Shown: one piece after another, positions 17,755 through 26,518 of the stretch
How positions within the stretch are numbered: the stretch's first letter is position 1
How the letters are laid out: the number at the start of each line of letters is the position of its first letter
Assembly (NCBI GenBank): GCA_032718475.1
Contig: JAUCBJ010007826.1
Location: 1-32,119 of the forward strand
DNA length: 32,119 nucleotides
Source of the DNA: Nemertoderma westbladi
Taxonomy: Eukaryota > Xenacoelomorpha > Nemertodermatida > Nemertodermatidae
Direction: 5' to 3'
The notes under the pieces: generated by a model
What the model was told of the DNA's origin: nothing
Database searches by the model: none
The model's input: only the letters and a program-made list of their open reading frames with translations
Made by a program: the position numbers and the translations under genes

Positions 17755-19015
17755 TGTAAAAGCTGCTGTGGGATGTAACTGGCCCTTCGCCCCGCAACCC
17801 AGTTTTTCCCCCATACGCTAAAATACTCTGAAACCTACTGTAAAGGTTTTTCTGGGATATGACTGATTTGTTTTCTTTGCTAACCAGTTCCCCCCTCCAA
17901 GGCGTTGGAATCCTTTAGGAGGGATCTGAGCTGTTCGATTGGCCAGCCGGCTTGGGAAGGTTGCCCCAGTTACCCATAGCCCTGCGTTGAGTTAGTTCTG
18001 ATTTCGACCAATCCCGAGCTACTGAACTGAAATTATCCTATCTCACTGCCGATTACATGTGTTGAACGGGATTCTTGGAAAATAAGAGAGCTAAAGTCAC
18101 GGGACTTTTTGTTATGATTTTTAGACTTTATTATCAGAGTTTTAAGACCGTGTTGAGATAGCGAAATGTTTTCTGCCTTTTTGTAAGAACATTAGTAGGC
18201 AAAATTATAGAAAGCATAGCTATTATCTTATCAATTCGATTCGATCCGATTCGATTCGACACGATTCCAATTTATAACTTAACGATTCAATGCAATCTAA
18301 TTATATCTTAACCTACCGTCATACTGCTTTTACTGTTTGTAATTTTGTATCAGTATAATTGGATGTTATTAGTTGAAGAATATCAATAATCAACCCACAT
18401 TTTCCCAATATCTTTGATACACTACAGGTTAGAGAGAAAGGTTATGTACAACAATTGCGACTTTATTATTGTGTTTGTAGTGAATCTAATGTTGTTTGAC
18501 AGACACTACCTGAGTCCAGTGCATATCTCTTTATACCTGATCAAAGTCAGTAACTGTCGGCATATCAGTGAGCAGTGTTGTGCGTTACCGGTAGCGTGCG
18601 TGATTGTAAAGTGATTGGGTCTGATAATAAAGCATTCCTAAAGAATGCGCCCTATGCTTGAAATTTAAGCCATATCGTTGTGTGTAGTATCAGTCATAAC
18701 TCTGTTTACATAAGTAGAGCGCCACGTCCTAAAAGGAACTGCTAATATTTCCCGAAAGTGAATAATATTTGTAAGAGATTATATATTAGTAATCAATCGA
18801 ATAATACAGTAGGCTTGACCGCAAATAAATTTAAGCCCACGAATCCAGTCTCCCGGTGTTATAAACGGGTCATTTGGACGCGCATGGACTGGCTTCGGCT
18901 AATGTTTTTGGTTTGTTTTGTATTAAATCTTATCATCTTACAAAAGGCAGATTATCAATAAAGACATATAAATTTCGGCAGGTTAAACTGCTGAAGGTCT
19001 ATAAAAGCGCGTACA
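17755..19015 (+). mobile_element. Antisense solo LTR nested in gag, related to the host element's LTRs
   Basis: It begins TGTAAAAGCTGCTGTGGG and ends AAGCGCGTACA, matching both tips of the flanking LTRs, but lies in the opposite orientation and is clearly diverged inside. A 5-bp duplication, GACAG, lies on both sides (17750-17754 and 19016-19020). No interior or second LTR accompanies it, so it is a solo LTR left by recombination of an earlier insertion of a sister family. It splits the gag frame; the phase is the same on both sides. Confidence 0.9.
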
Positions 19016-19498
19016 GACAGTCTCCTGCATCTGTCCGAGCAGGAGATTCATCCCCCGCCGTCCCTCCTCTACCCACTCGACCGCCGAAGCGGGAGTCGCC
19101 AACATTGTAGCGGGCTGACGCGGGACGACAGGAGACAAATCTTTGATTTCTCTCTCAGCTTCCAGGACAGGGATATTCTCATGGACTGTTCTACCGGGCA
19201 CAGGCAGTGTAGTACTGTGTAAAGGGAATTTAGAGTTAAGCTCTGGAAGTACAGGGGTCTCTAGCACAGGAGTGACTTTGGGAACGACAGGCCTAATTAT
19301 TTCAGGCTCATCAACTATAGTAGGGAGTTTTTTGACCTTAATAATTTGGTCTGTAGGTTCTATACTACTTAAGTCTGTGCTAGCTAGTTGTCTTCTAACA
19401 GCTGGGGGCAAATCAGGCAATTTGTGACGGTAAGATGTTTTTCTACGCCTGCTTAGACGAGATCTATTTCCTCCGCCTTCAGGATCGGTGGTTTCGCT
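19016..19498 (-). pseudogene. Gag middle segment between the stop codon and the solo LTR
   Basis: This is the same phase as the 19499-20476 frame, continuing after a TAA at 19499-19501 up to the solo LTR, with an ATG at 19420. The segment is rich in Pro, Val, Thr and Glu and has basic clusters (SRLSRRRKTSYR) near its start. It ends in MNLLLGQMQETV, the beginning of a probable coiled coil that continues in phase beyond the inserted LTR. I see no separate function. It is the linker part of a once continuous Gag. Confidence 0.65.
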
Positions 19499-20476
19499 TT
19501 ACTCCGATGATGTGTATCCCTGGCGTTTTGGAGTAGATCGTCTCATCATCTGCATTCGACTAGCAGTTAACTGTTTATTTATGTTGTCTTGCGTCTCTTG
19601 CAGATTTTCCAACTCCAGTTGGGTAGTCTGCTCAGACGCTCTCCATTCTGCTTCTGCCACTGCCTTTGCCGCCTTTCTTTGTGCTTCTGCTTCTGCCATT
19701 GCCGCTGCCTCCTTTCTTTCCGCTTCTGCTTCTGCGATTGCCACTGCTTTTCGGTCCTCTATCCGCCTTTTCTTTACTTCTTCTTCCTGGACTCTAGCGA
19801 GGCGAAGTTTTTCATCAAATTCAGCTTGGTTTGCAGCTAACATTTCCGCATCGATTGCGTCCAACACAAGCTTGGTTCCTTCACTATTAGGGCGAAGTCC
19901 AGACAGTCGTCTCCTCAACTCTTCGTCTCCTATGAATCGCTGATAGTCTGAAAGATAGATGTCAATGGCGTCTCTAGTTCGCGGCTTCTCTGCTGCTGTT
20001 AATTCGCTTTCCACTTCGCTTTCCACCTCTCTTTCCACCTCGCTTTCCACCTCACTTTCCACTTGAGAAGAAGTGGCGTCGGTTGATTCTTCATAGGTTG
20101 GCCGCTCATCATAAACCGTATCCGCCATCTTCGCTCCGCGTTCGGGCGTCCGCTCAACAGTATCCGAACTACTGGAGCTATCGGGCCGCTGAGAACTAGG
20201 TTCTTGGCTAGGAGGTTGCTGCTGTTTTATAGCTTCTTCTTGATCCCGCTTGACTTGGGCCCGAGTACCTATGGCAGACCAACGGCGCTTCACTAACTTC
20301 GCAAATTGCAAAATCTTTTCTACCAACCTAGGTTCTGACACAACCACTGCAGGGGTTGCCCTTCTTACAGTATGAGGGGTTTCAGACCTCGGTCTGGGAT
20401 TCTCTACATTTTGATCTGAGAAACGGGCTGTTGTTTCTAGGAGACTATCTGACAGAGTTTGCCTTGTGTCAGCCAT
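19499..20476 (-). CDS. Gag N-terminal part of the BEL/Pao element (325 codons)
   Basis: It opens with ATG at 20476 (MADTRQTLSDSLLETTARF). It is very charged: a Ser/Glu-rich region, an SEVE/REVE repeat from five 12-bp units (about 20004-20064), then a long Ala/Glu/Lys/Arg stretch with repeated AEAEAERKEA-type heptads, which predicts an extended coiled coil. Such N-terminal coiled coils are compatible with Gag self-assembly. The frame stops at a single TAA (19499-19501) but stays open in the same phase afterwards, so this is either a nonsense mutation or, less likely, a read-through stop. No conserved domain is recognised in this segment. Assignment to gag rests on position and continuity. Confidence 0.65.
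   Translation of the reverse strand: MADTRQTLSDSLLETTARFSDQNVENPRPRSETPHTVRRATPAVVVSEPRLVEKILQFAKLVKRRWSAIGTRAQVKRDQEEAIKQQQPPSQEPSSQRPDSSSSSDTVERTPERGAKMADTVYDERPTYEESTDATSSQVESEVESEVEREVESEVESELTAAEKPRTRDAIDIYLSDYQRFIGDEELRRRLSGLRPNSEGTKLVLDAIDAEMLAANQAEFDEKLRLARVQEEEVKKRRIEDRKAVAIAEAEAERKEAAAMAEAEAQRKAAKAVAEAEWRASEQTTQLELENLQETQDNINKQLTASRMQMMRRSTPKRQGYTSSE
20004..20064 (+). repeat. Five 12-bp units inside gag
   Basis: Units of the form CGCTTTCCACYT are repeated five times with one to two changes each. They encode the alternating SEVE/REVE run of the Gag protein on the minus strand. Unit number may vary by slippage. Confidence 0.75.
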
Positions 20477-21773
20477 GTTTGATTGTACAGTTGAATGCCT
20501 ACTGCTATATTACAGTTAAAGCAAGTCTAGTAATTCAGTATCACTGTTAGCCTAATAATTAATTACCGATACTGCTACTCAGTGTAGCGTGATATATATA
20601 TAATATATTAGAATACCGGTATGCTTATAGTATATATATAAGTATTGTAAACTAGTTTTGTCACAGAATGCAGGTATATAATTTTGGCACAAATGTATAT
20701 AAATATATAATAGGCCTATCGTGAATACCGGTATACAGCTTACACTTATAGTAGATATAAGTATAATTCTGGACTAGAATTAATTACAGAATACCAGTAT
20801 GATTTCAGCCTAAATTTATAGAATAAATATAATAAGCCTATTGTAAATACCGGTATGTCAATTATTTTAAAAATAATTGAATTTCTGAATGTTAGGGGTT
20901 ACTTTACTTACTCTATTACCGTTATTTGAGCAGCAGTCCAACTGATATTAAGACCTAAGTGTTGTATAACAGGCCTACTATTTTATTAATAGATTTAGTG
21001 GATTTATATGTACCCGTATGAGGGGTTTTGTTACAATATTGAAATAGATGTTACTATTTCTGGGAAGTAATCACTACACAAAAGCTGTGCGCTCTCAGTG
21101 AAGTGCTAATTATTAGACACTAAAACAGATAATTCTACTTCCTAAGTTACTTATCTACGAATTACTTACGATACGGGTTAGATTAATTCTCTAACTAAAC
21201 ACAACAAAAATATTACGTACGAAATTTTAGGGTAATTTTACAGGGAAACTACAAACCAGTCTAACAAAGGGTTAGAACTTCTGGTTATTACAACAGACAG
21301 GATACTACGGTATTTGAGAATAATAAAGCAGTAGTCAATATACTGCGTTGTCCAGATAGGAAAAATACCACCGCCTGACGACCTATAGCCGTATCGCTAT
21401 AGGTACTACGTTATGTATTACGGAGTGTTCCTACCTAGAAGTTAATTACCGCGGACTACCAGATCCAACGTGCCTATTAACCACTTTACAACACAATACA
21501 CTGCCTACACACTAATTACTTTCGGAAAGCACTGTACACTAAACCCTAAATTAGGTACAAATACTGGTACAACAATAATCAGTAGTCAAATATACTTGAA
21601 CAGTTAAAAGAACCACGGCATCTGCTGGAGTGACCGAAGCACAAAGTCACCAGTCTTTACCTACGCCAAGCAGCCCGTGTAGTACCGGGGTTAATTTAAC
21701 TATAACGGTATGTGTAACAAGCACAATTACTGTAGGAATAAACTTGGGGACATGAATGTTGCGAATAATCGCA

Positions 21774-22355
21774 TAAACTCTGAATAATAAATATTACGCT
21801 ACCCGTACAGAATACTCAAACAAATACAAACCAAAGCGCTGGCAGACTACCACCAAGCCTAAATAAACTACAGTATGTGTAGATTCCAAAATGGTTAGTT
21901 AGTATGCGTTCTAACACGGTAGTACGACTTATTCTTTAAGAGGGGATTGACTTTACAGCTATGGCTGCCCCAACTTACTAACTGGCACTCTATCGGACAA
22001 ACTCTACACACGCAGCAATCTCTTCAGACCTAATAATAGCTAGACAACAATCCAGCCTACAAAATATCTGAGTAATAACTATTACGGTACCTGAACAGAC
22101 CACACAAACAAACACAGGCCAAAACGTTGGCAGAATACTGTCAAGCCTAAATAAACTACAGTATGTGCAGATTCCAAAATGGTTAGTTAGTATGCGTTCT
22201 AACACGGTAGTACGACTTATTCTTTAAGAGGGGATTGACCTTACAGCTATGGCTGCCCCAACTTACTAACTGGCACTCTATCGGACAAACTCTACACACG
22301 CAGTAATCTCTCCAAACCCAACAACAATCCGACAACAGTCCGGCCTACAATTATC
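21774..22355 (+). repeat. Tandem duplication, two units of 288 bp, in the element leader
   Basis: Two adjacent copies offset by exactly 288 bp share long identical runs: the segment from the TTCCAAAATGGTTAGTTAGT block through GGGGATTGAC and TATCGGACAAACTCTACACA is almost unchanged, and the rest is more diverged. Sequence after the second copy (22331-22350) resembles the start of a third unit. The uneven conservation suggests a core under constraint or recent conversion. Confidence 0.85.
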
Positions 22356-22546
22356 TGAACAATCTGAGCAGACTTACACGTCTTCAGCTCAATATTAACT
22401 TACATGTAAATAAAACCGACAGAAATAAGTAAAATCTCAATAAAAAACCAGGGCGGCCGTCCCTGATTAAATACTAAGACCTACCGGTATACAATAATCA
22501 AAATCGAATAATACTAATGTACTTATACTGGAAGTACCAGTTAGGA

Positions 22547-22660
22547 CAGTTGGGCCTACGGACCTACAGAAGTACCGGTTCTGACAGTTGGACCTATGGA
22601 CCTACAGCAGTACCGGTTCTGGCAGTTGGGCCTACGGACCTACAGAAGTACCGGTTCATT
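22547..22660 (+). repeat. Three 38-bp tandem units beside the 5' LTR
   Basis: Units starting at 22547, 22585 and 22623 have the pattern CAGTTGGGCCTACGGACCTA followed by CAGAAGTACCGGTTCTGA. The middle unit differs at a few positions. Each carries an ACCGGT palindrome. Tandem repeats near the start of a retroelement RNA could be promoter- or packaging-related, but nothing here proves that. Confidence 0.85.
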
Positions 22661-22741
22661 CAAGTATTCGGGTATTATTATATTCGAGTATTCGGTACTT
22701 TCAACTTTATTGCTTACTGCAATAAAGACAATAACTGTTAT

Positions 22742-23970
22742 TGTACGCGCTTTTGAAGACCTTTAGCAGTTTAACCTGCCAAAATTTATATGTCTTTTGG
22801 TTTATAAATAGACTTTAGAAGTTGACAAATATTTAATACCAATAAACACAACATTAGCAGAAGCCAGCCTAGTGCGCGTCCATTCACCCGCTGGATATAA
22901 CCGGGAGACTGGATTCTGAGGGCTTAGATTATTATTGCAGTGCAAGCTTACTGTATTATTCGATTGATCGTTAATAAATAATTTCTGACTAATATTATTC
23001 ACTTTCGGGAAATATTAACAGTTCCTTTAGGACGTGGCGCTCTATCTAAGTAAACAGAGATATGACTTATACTAATCACAACGGCAAGTCGGTAAGGCTT
23101 ATGATTCACGTATGAGGCGCATTCTTTAGGAAATGCTTAGTTATCAGTCACAATCATGCACACTACCGGTAACACACAATACTGCTCACTAATTTGCCGA
23201 CCGTCAATGAATTTTATCATATATAAAGAGAACAGCAACGGACTCATGTAGTGCTTATCAAATAGCATTAAATTCACTACAAACCACAATAATATAAGTC
23301 GCAATCGCTATATATAACCCGTCTCTCTAACCTGTAGTGTATCAAGGAAATTGGGAAATTTGGGTTCTTTATAGATGTTCTCCAAATAATATTCAACCAA
23401 AACACAACAGTAAATAGCAGTATAATAATGTATGTTGAACCGATAATGCAAGACTGAACGGAGTTGCACCGATTGATATGGACCGATAACAGTTATACGC
23501 TCTATAATTTAAGCCTACTAATGTTTCTTCTAAAGTATGAAAACGAATTGACTCTAGAGCCGGTGTTCCTGGCCTAGATAGAAACAACACAACAGTAACA
23601 AAAACACTCTATGACTCTAACACCGTTGCAGGTATCTTTTTACACAGATAGGAATCGCTCTCATTGGCAGAACACCAGATTCCACAGGTTCCACGAATAT
23701 CTAAATGCCGAACTATCAGGATTTTTGCAGCCCTTGGCCAACACACAAAATGAGTCACTCGCCGCTCGGTTGCCCTGGTTGCATACTCTGCTGCTATAGC
23801 TCTGGTTGGCCGATAGAACATAGTAAAGAGCCCCTCGTATAACAAATCAGCCAATCAGCCGGTCGCTTTGCATCATTCGAGTTAGAGAGCTTTTTAGAGT
23901 ATTCCAGCGCCTGGGGGGGAACTGGATTGCAAAGCAAAAGGGCCAGTTATATCCCACAGAAGCTTTTACA
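22742..23970 (-). repeat. 5' LTR of the BEL/Pao element (1229 bp)
   Basis: The partner of 10706-11932; on the minus strand it also begins TGTAAAAGC and ends GCGTACA. Differences noted include a C/A in the GGATATAMCCGG stretch, an A/G in TGATCRTTAATA, A/G and T/C changes near 23470-23500, a G/T at about 23650, and CTCCGCTCA against CTCGCCGCTCG near 23760. Reverse transcription makes both LTRs identical at insertion, so this level points to a young insertion. ATAAC follows at 23971-23975. Confidence 0.95.
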
Positions 23971-23975
23971 ATAAC

Positions 23976-25248
23976 CTTAGTTAGTAGGATCGATGATATG
24001 GGTAATATATCGACTTTGAAAATGTGAAAATTTCGAGCTACTGGGGACCACTCAAAAAATACCTCAAAAATATTTAGGTCGTACTATTTTTCATACTAAC
24101 GCTTTGAGTTTCATATAATTTGGGAAAAATAAGTGTCGAAATTCAAAATTGCAATGTTCGGCTTCGGTTGGGCTCTCAAAACACCGTAAGTAGATGAGAA
24201 GTGATGTCAAAATACTTATTGAAATGTGAAATACAGTATAATCACGTAGAGAAATTTCCCTCCCAAATTGCGTAGGGTTATTAAAAATTAGAAATTTACG
24301 GACATTTTAAACCAACAATCTCAAGGAAAACGGTAATTTGCGTTTTACTCGAAATGACTTTATTTGACTTACGGTCTTTTCACATTGCGAGGCAGGAGGG
24401 GAAACTGGACGCAAATCCCATCTTGGCGAATTAATATCCCGCCTCAATGTCAAATTCTCAATTTATGGAATGGAGAAAGTTACAGTGGCACGTTATTTTA
24501 ACCAAAACAATAAACTAAACACAATAGAACAGGTTACAGTTTTATTTTTGGGAGTAATCAACTGTTATTTGCGTCGATTTTCCCTGTAGAGGGATGAATT
24601 TTTATTGCGTGCAGTTTCCCTACATATCTGCACATTGCACGGCTCAGTGCTCTTCATCGTTGACAACCCCAATTATAGCGGGAAATTCAAATTATGCCAA
24701 ATTACTGCCAAATAGCAATCCTGTTTGTTATAAATCGAAAAAATTGGCCACATTCAGATTCACTCACCCACCGCAGTGTACTGTACCGGTACCTATCCAC
24801 TCTCGTTTATAATTGTTTTAGAATAGGCGTAGCATTCAACTTGATAATCAGATAATCAGAACTTTTCTTGATTCACAAGATAAGTGCACCGTCATACCGT
24901 GTCAGTCAACCAGTACAGCAGTAGGCCTACATACCGGTACATCCTGACATCAGTTCAGTAGGCCTACTTGTCTTGTCTGGTGTGATTTACTCTGGTCGCA
25001 TACCGCCATACTGCCATACCGGTACCTACCAGTACCAGGTATGCAGTTACCAGACAGACAGAGGTAACACTCTTCAGAAAATGAGTTTAAACTGAACCCA
25101 TCACTGTCAGACTGTACTGCAGCACTGCATCATGACCATAGGCCAAGGCAATACAGTCAAATCTACGTCAAATTTAAGACTGTAAGATGAAAGGTAATGC
25201 AGAAGATATTTAGAATATTATTAGCGATATTTTAATTACATAATTATT
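23976..25248. other. Intergenic region upstream of the TEFM-like gene, repeat fragments only
   Basis: No credible gene. 24178-24366 resembles 27645-27820 (ACACCGTAAGTA, ATCACGTAGA, AATTTCCCTCC, AATTTGCGTTTT). 24528-24610 is the inverted partner of 5621-5707. From 24780 to 25050 there are many ACCGGT and TAGGCCTA palindromes. The TEFM-like promoter presumably lies at the right end; no TATA box is obvious. Confidence 0.5.
24178..24366 (+). repeat. Dispersed repeat, second copy at 27645-27820
   Basis: Both copies share, in order, ACACCGTAAGTA, GTCAAAATA, TAATCACGTAGA, AATTTCCCTCC and AATTTGCGTTTT with diverged sequence between. They have the same orientation. The family is unknown. Confidence 0.55.
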
Positions 25249-25728
25249 ATGTTTTTTACCCGAGCAATGACTGTCTGCCGACACCATTTGCGTTACTATG
25301 GAAATTATTCAACTACGGTTGTAACCGACAAATCAACCGATAGTACTAGTGAAAGAGTAGAAACAAAAGCGAATGACTTAAAAAGAAGCAAATTTTATAA
25401 AACAGTTCCGCCTATCGCTAAATCCGATGTATGTCTCAATGCGGAGACGGCGTTATCTGTGGACGTTAGCGGGTTGTTCTTTACGTACGCGTGGGTGACG
25501 CGGCACGGTAGAGTCCTGGACTGGCGGGCGGTGAACGTGGACACGGAAGGTTCGTCCCACTACAGACAGTTCCTCCAACCGATAGCCAAACTCATCGATT
25601 GTGTTCCACTCGCGGATATCTACCTCATGGAGGACTTCCAGCGAAGACACGTCAAAACGCTGAGTCACTTCCGTACGCCCCCTTCCGTTCTACTGGAAGT
25701 CGCCAGTCAAGGTTTAATTTATTCTAAG
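25249..25728 (+). CDS. TEFM: TEFM-like mitochondrial transcription elongation factor, exon 1
   Basis: In known animals TEFM binds the mitochondrial RNA polymerase and makes it processive through an inactive RNase H-like fold. This exon encodes 160 residues from ATG 25249. The first 26 residues have Arg at 5, 11 and 15 and no acidic residue (MFFTRAMTVCRHHLRYYGNY), as in a mitochondrial targeting peptide. A short charged linker leads into SVDVSGLFFTYAWVTRHGRV then LDW, and later PLADIYLMEDF, which fit the first strands of the TEFM RNase H-like domain (human equivalents end VLDW and KADFYVLE). The donor is AAG followed by GTTAGC, phase 0. The helix-hairpin-helix domain normally before this fold is not present here. 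It could be on an upstream exon, or the protein could be another RNase H-fold relative. Confidence 0.6.
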
Positions 25729-26235
25729 GTTAGCCGGGTGGTGGCGCTGTGAATTAAACCCATAACTCCATAATATATTGATTAACAATATAATAGCAAA
25801 ACCAACAAACAAGATAAGCAACAACCGACAACCATAAAATCTTGACTTCGTTTATTGCTTTGGTTATAATACCAGTTGTACTACGAATACTCAAATACAC
25901 CAGCTCTACAACTAATATACCAGCTCTGCTCTACATTATAACTTTTGTTGAGCACAGCATTGCGAATTAGGCAATGACGTCCAGGTGGGATCGAACTCGT
26001 GACCTCCGGGTTGGAAGTCTGACGCTCTAACCATTCCACTTGCGGCTCAAGTAAAAGATAGACCTGGAAATACTATCTGATACCTTGTATGTCCGCAATT
26101 TACCACGTCATGGCCACCTATCTGCCAATACTGCCATGCTAATACCACTGCCACTGTACAGTCAACCCTACTATACAGTACATCTCAGCTCTACGTCTAC
26201 TGCAATACACTACACTTACTATTTTTGATTGACAG
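25729..26235 (+). other. TEFM-like intron (507 bp)
   Basis: It begins GTTAGC and ends TTTTGATTGACAG, phase 0 at both joins. It contains an antisense tRNA-derived SINE-like sequence near 25930-26050. A stop in the exon frame at 25750 would truncate the protein if the intron were kept. Confidence 0.65.
25930..26050 (-). mobile_element. tRNA-derived SINE-like sequence
   Basis: Read on the minus strand it has an A-box-like AGTGGAATGGTTAGAG and a B-box-like GAGTTCGATCC separated as in a tRNA gene, with CAGACTTCCAACCCGG in the anticodon-arm position. The T-stem and anticodon stem do not pair properly and the acceptor stem is absent, so it is not a functional tRNA. A unique-looking tail follows. 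This is typical of a SINE head or a tRNA pseudogene. TTGAGC and GCTCAA lie near its two ends. Confidence 0.65.
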
Positions 26236-26517
26236 GTCGGTGATAAATTAATTTTATTCGACGCAGACGCAATGGGAAAACGGCTGAAGGCGGGTCTTCG
26301 GGGGACACCGAACTCCTTCCATCTCCAGGTGGGGTTGCTATGTAGCGGCCAGACGGAGTCGACCTTGTTCGATGAAATACCGCTGAAACTCTCGATAAAC
26401 TCTGAGTTGGAAAGAACTTACCTTACGAGTAGACCGGACGAGAAGGACAGTTTGTCTAAGACTTTAGTTAGCGCGCTAATATTCTGGGACAATTTACGGA
26501 GAATTCGTCGTGAATAA
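26236..26517 (+). CDS. TEFM: TEFM-like mitochondrial transcription elongation factor, exon 2 (terminal)
   Basis: Ninety-three residues after the acceptor AG at 26234-26235, in phase with exon 1; the predicted protein is 253 residues against about 360 for human TEFM. The start LILFDADAMGKRLKAGLRGT parallels the human stretch with NRNAVGKHF, and the helical end (SLSKTLVSALIFWDNLRR) parallels the last helix of the RNase H-like fold (SLLQAIAFYELA in human). Acidic catalytic residues of true RNase H cannot be confirmed, consistent with a pseudonuclease. The stop TAA at 26515-26517 overlaps an AATAAA at 26513-26518; a functional polyadenylation signal at that point would be too early, so another one must be used. 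Confidence 0.6.
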   Translation, partial: VGDKLILFDADAMGKRLKAGLRGTPNSFHLQVGLLCSGQTESTLFDEIPLKLSINSELERTYLTSRPDEKDSLSKTLVSALIFWDNLRRIRRE

Positions 26518-26518
26518 A

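Larger units (their letters stand above)
20477..22741 (-). other. Leader of the LTR element (5' LTR to gag)
   Basis: A 2.3-kb AT-rich leader without a credible gene. It holds two tandem arrays (described separately), a perfect 9-bp stem with 6-nt loop at 21381-21404 (ACCTATAGC / GCTATAGGT), and another perfect 9-bp stem-loop at 22705-22727 beside the 5' LTR. A tRNA primer-binding site starting TGG is not visible next to the LTR. Many short ACCGGT and AGGCCT palindromes occur. Packaging or dimerisation signals might reside here; that is inference. Confidence 0.55.
10706..23970 (-). mobile_element. 13.3-kb BEL/Pao-type LTR retrotransposon lacking reverse transcriptase and integrase
   Basis: Two same-orientation LTRs (10706-11932 and 22742-23970) flanked by the 5-bp duplication ATAAC enclose a 10.8-kb interior read on the minus strand. 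In reading order: a leader with tandem repeats (22741-20477), a long gag with one stop (20476-19016), an antisense solo LTR (17755-19015), the rest of gag with zinc knuckles and protease and a small remnant of pol (17754-15086), an AT-rich stretch, and cysteine-rich accessory frames (13747-12011). BEL/Pao is indicated by the Gag region, the knuckles preceding a DSG protease, and the NPADIASRG motif seen in Pao-type pol. No reverse transcriptase palm and no integrase is visible. The near-identical LTRs imply recent insertion, presumably helped in trans. Confidence 0.9.

Noticed and set aside
10706-23970. Ty3/gypsy assignment
   Set aside because: The Gag and knuckle pattern, DSG protease and NPADIASRG motif fit BEL/Pao; no chromodomain or gypsy pol motif is seen.
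25965-26050. Functional tRNA gene (anticodon TCC)
   Set aside because: T-stem and anticodon stem have several mismatches and there is no acceptor stem; only the A and B boxes remain.
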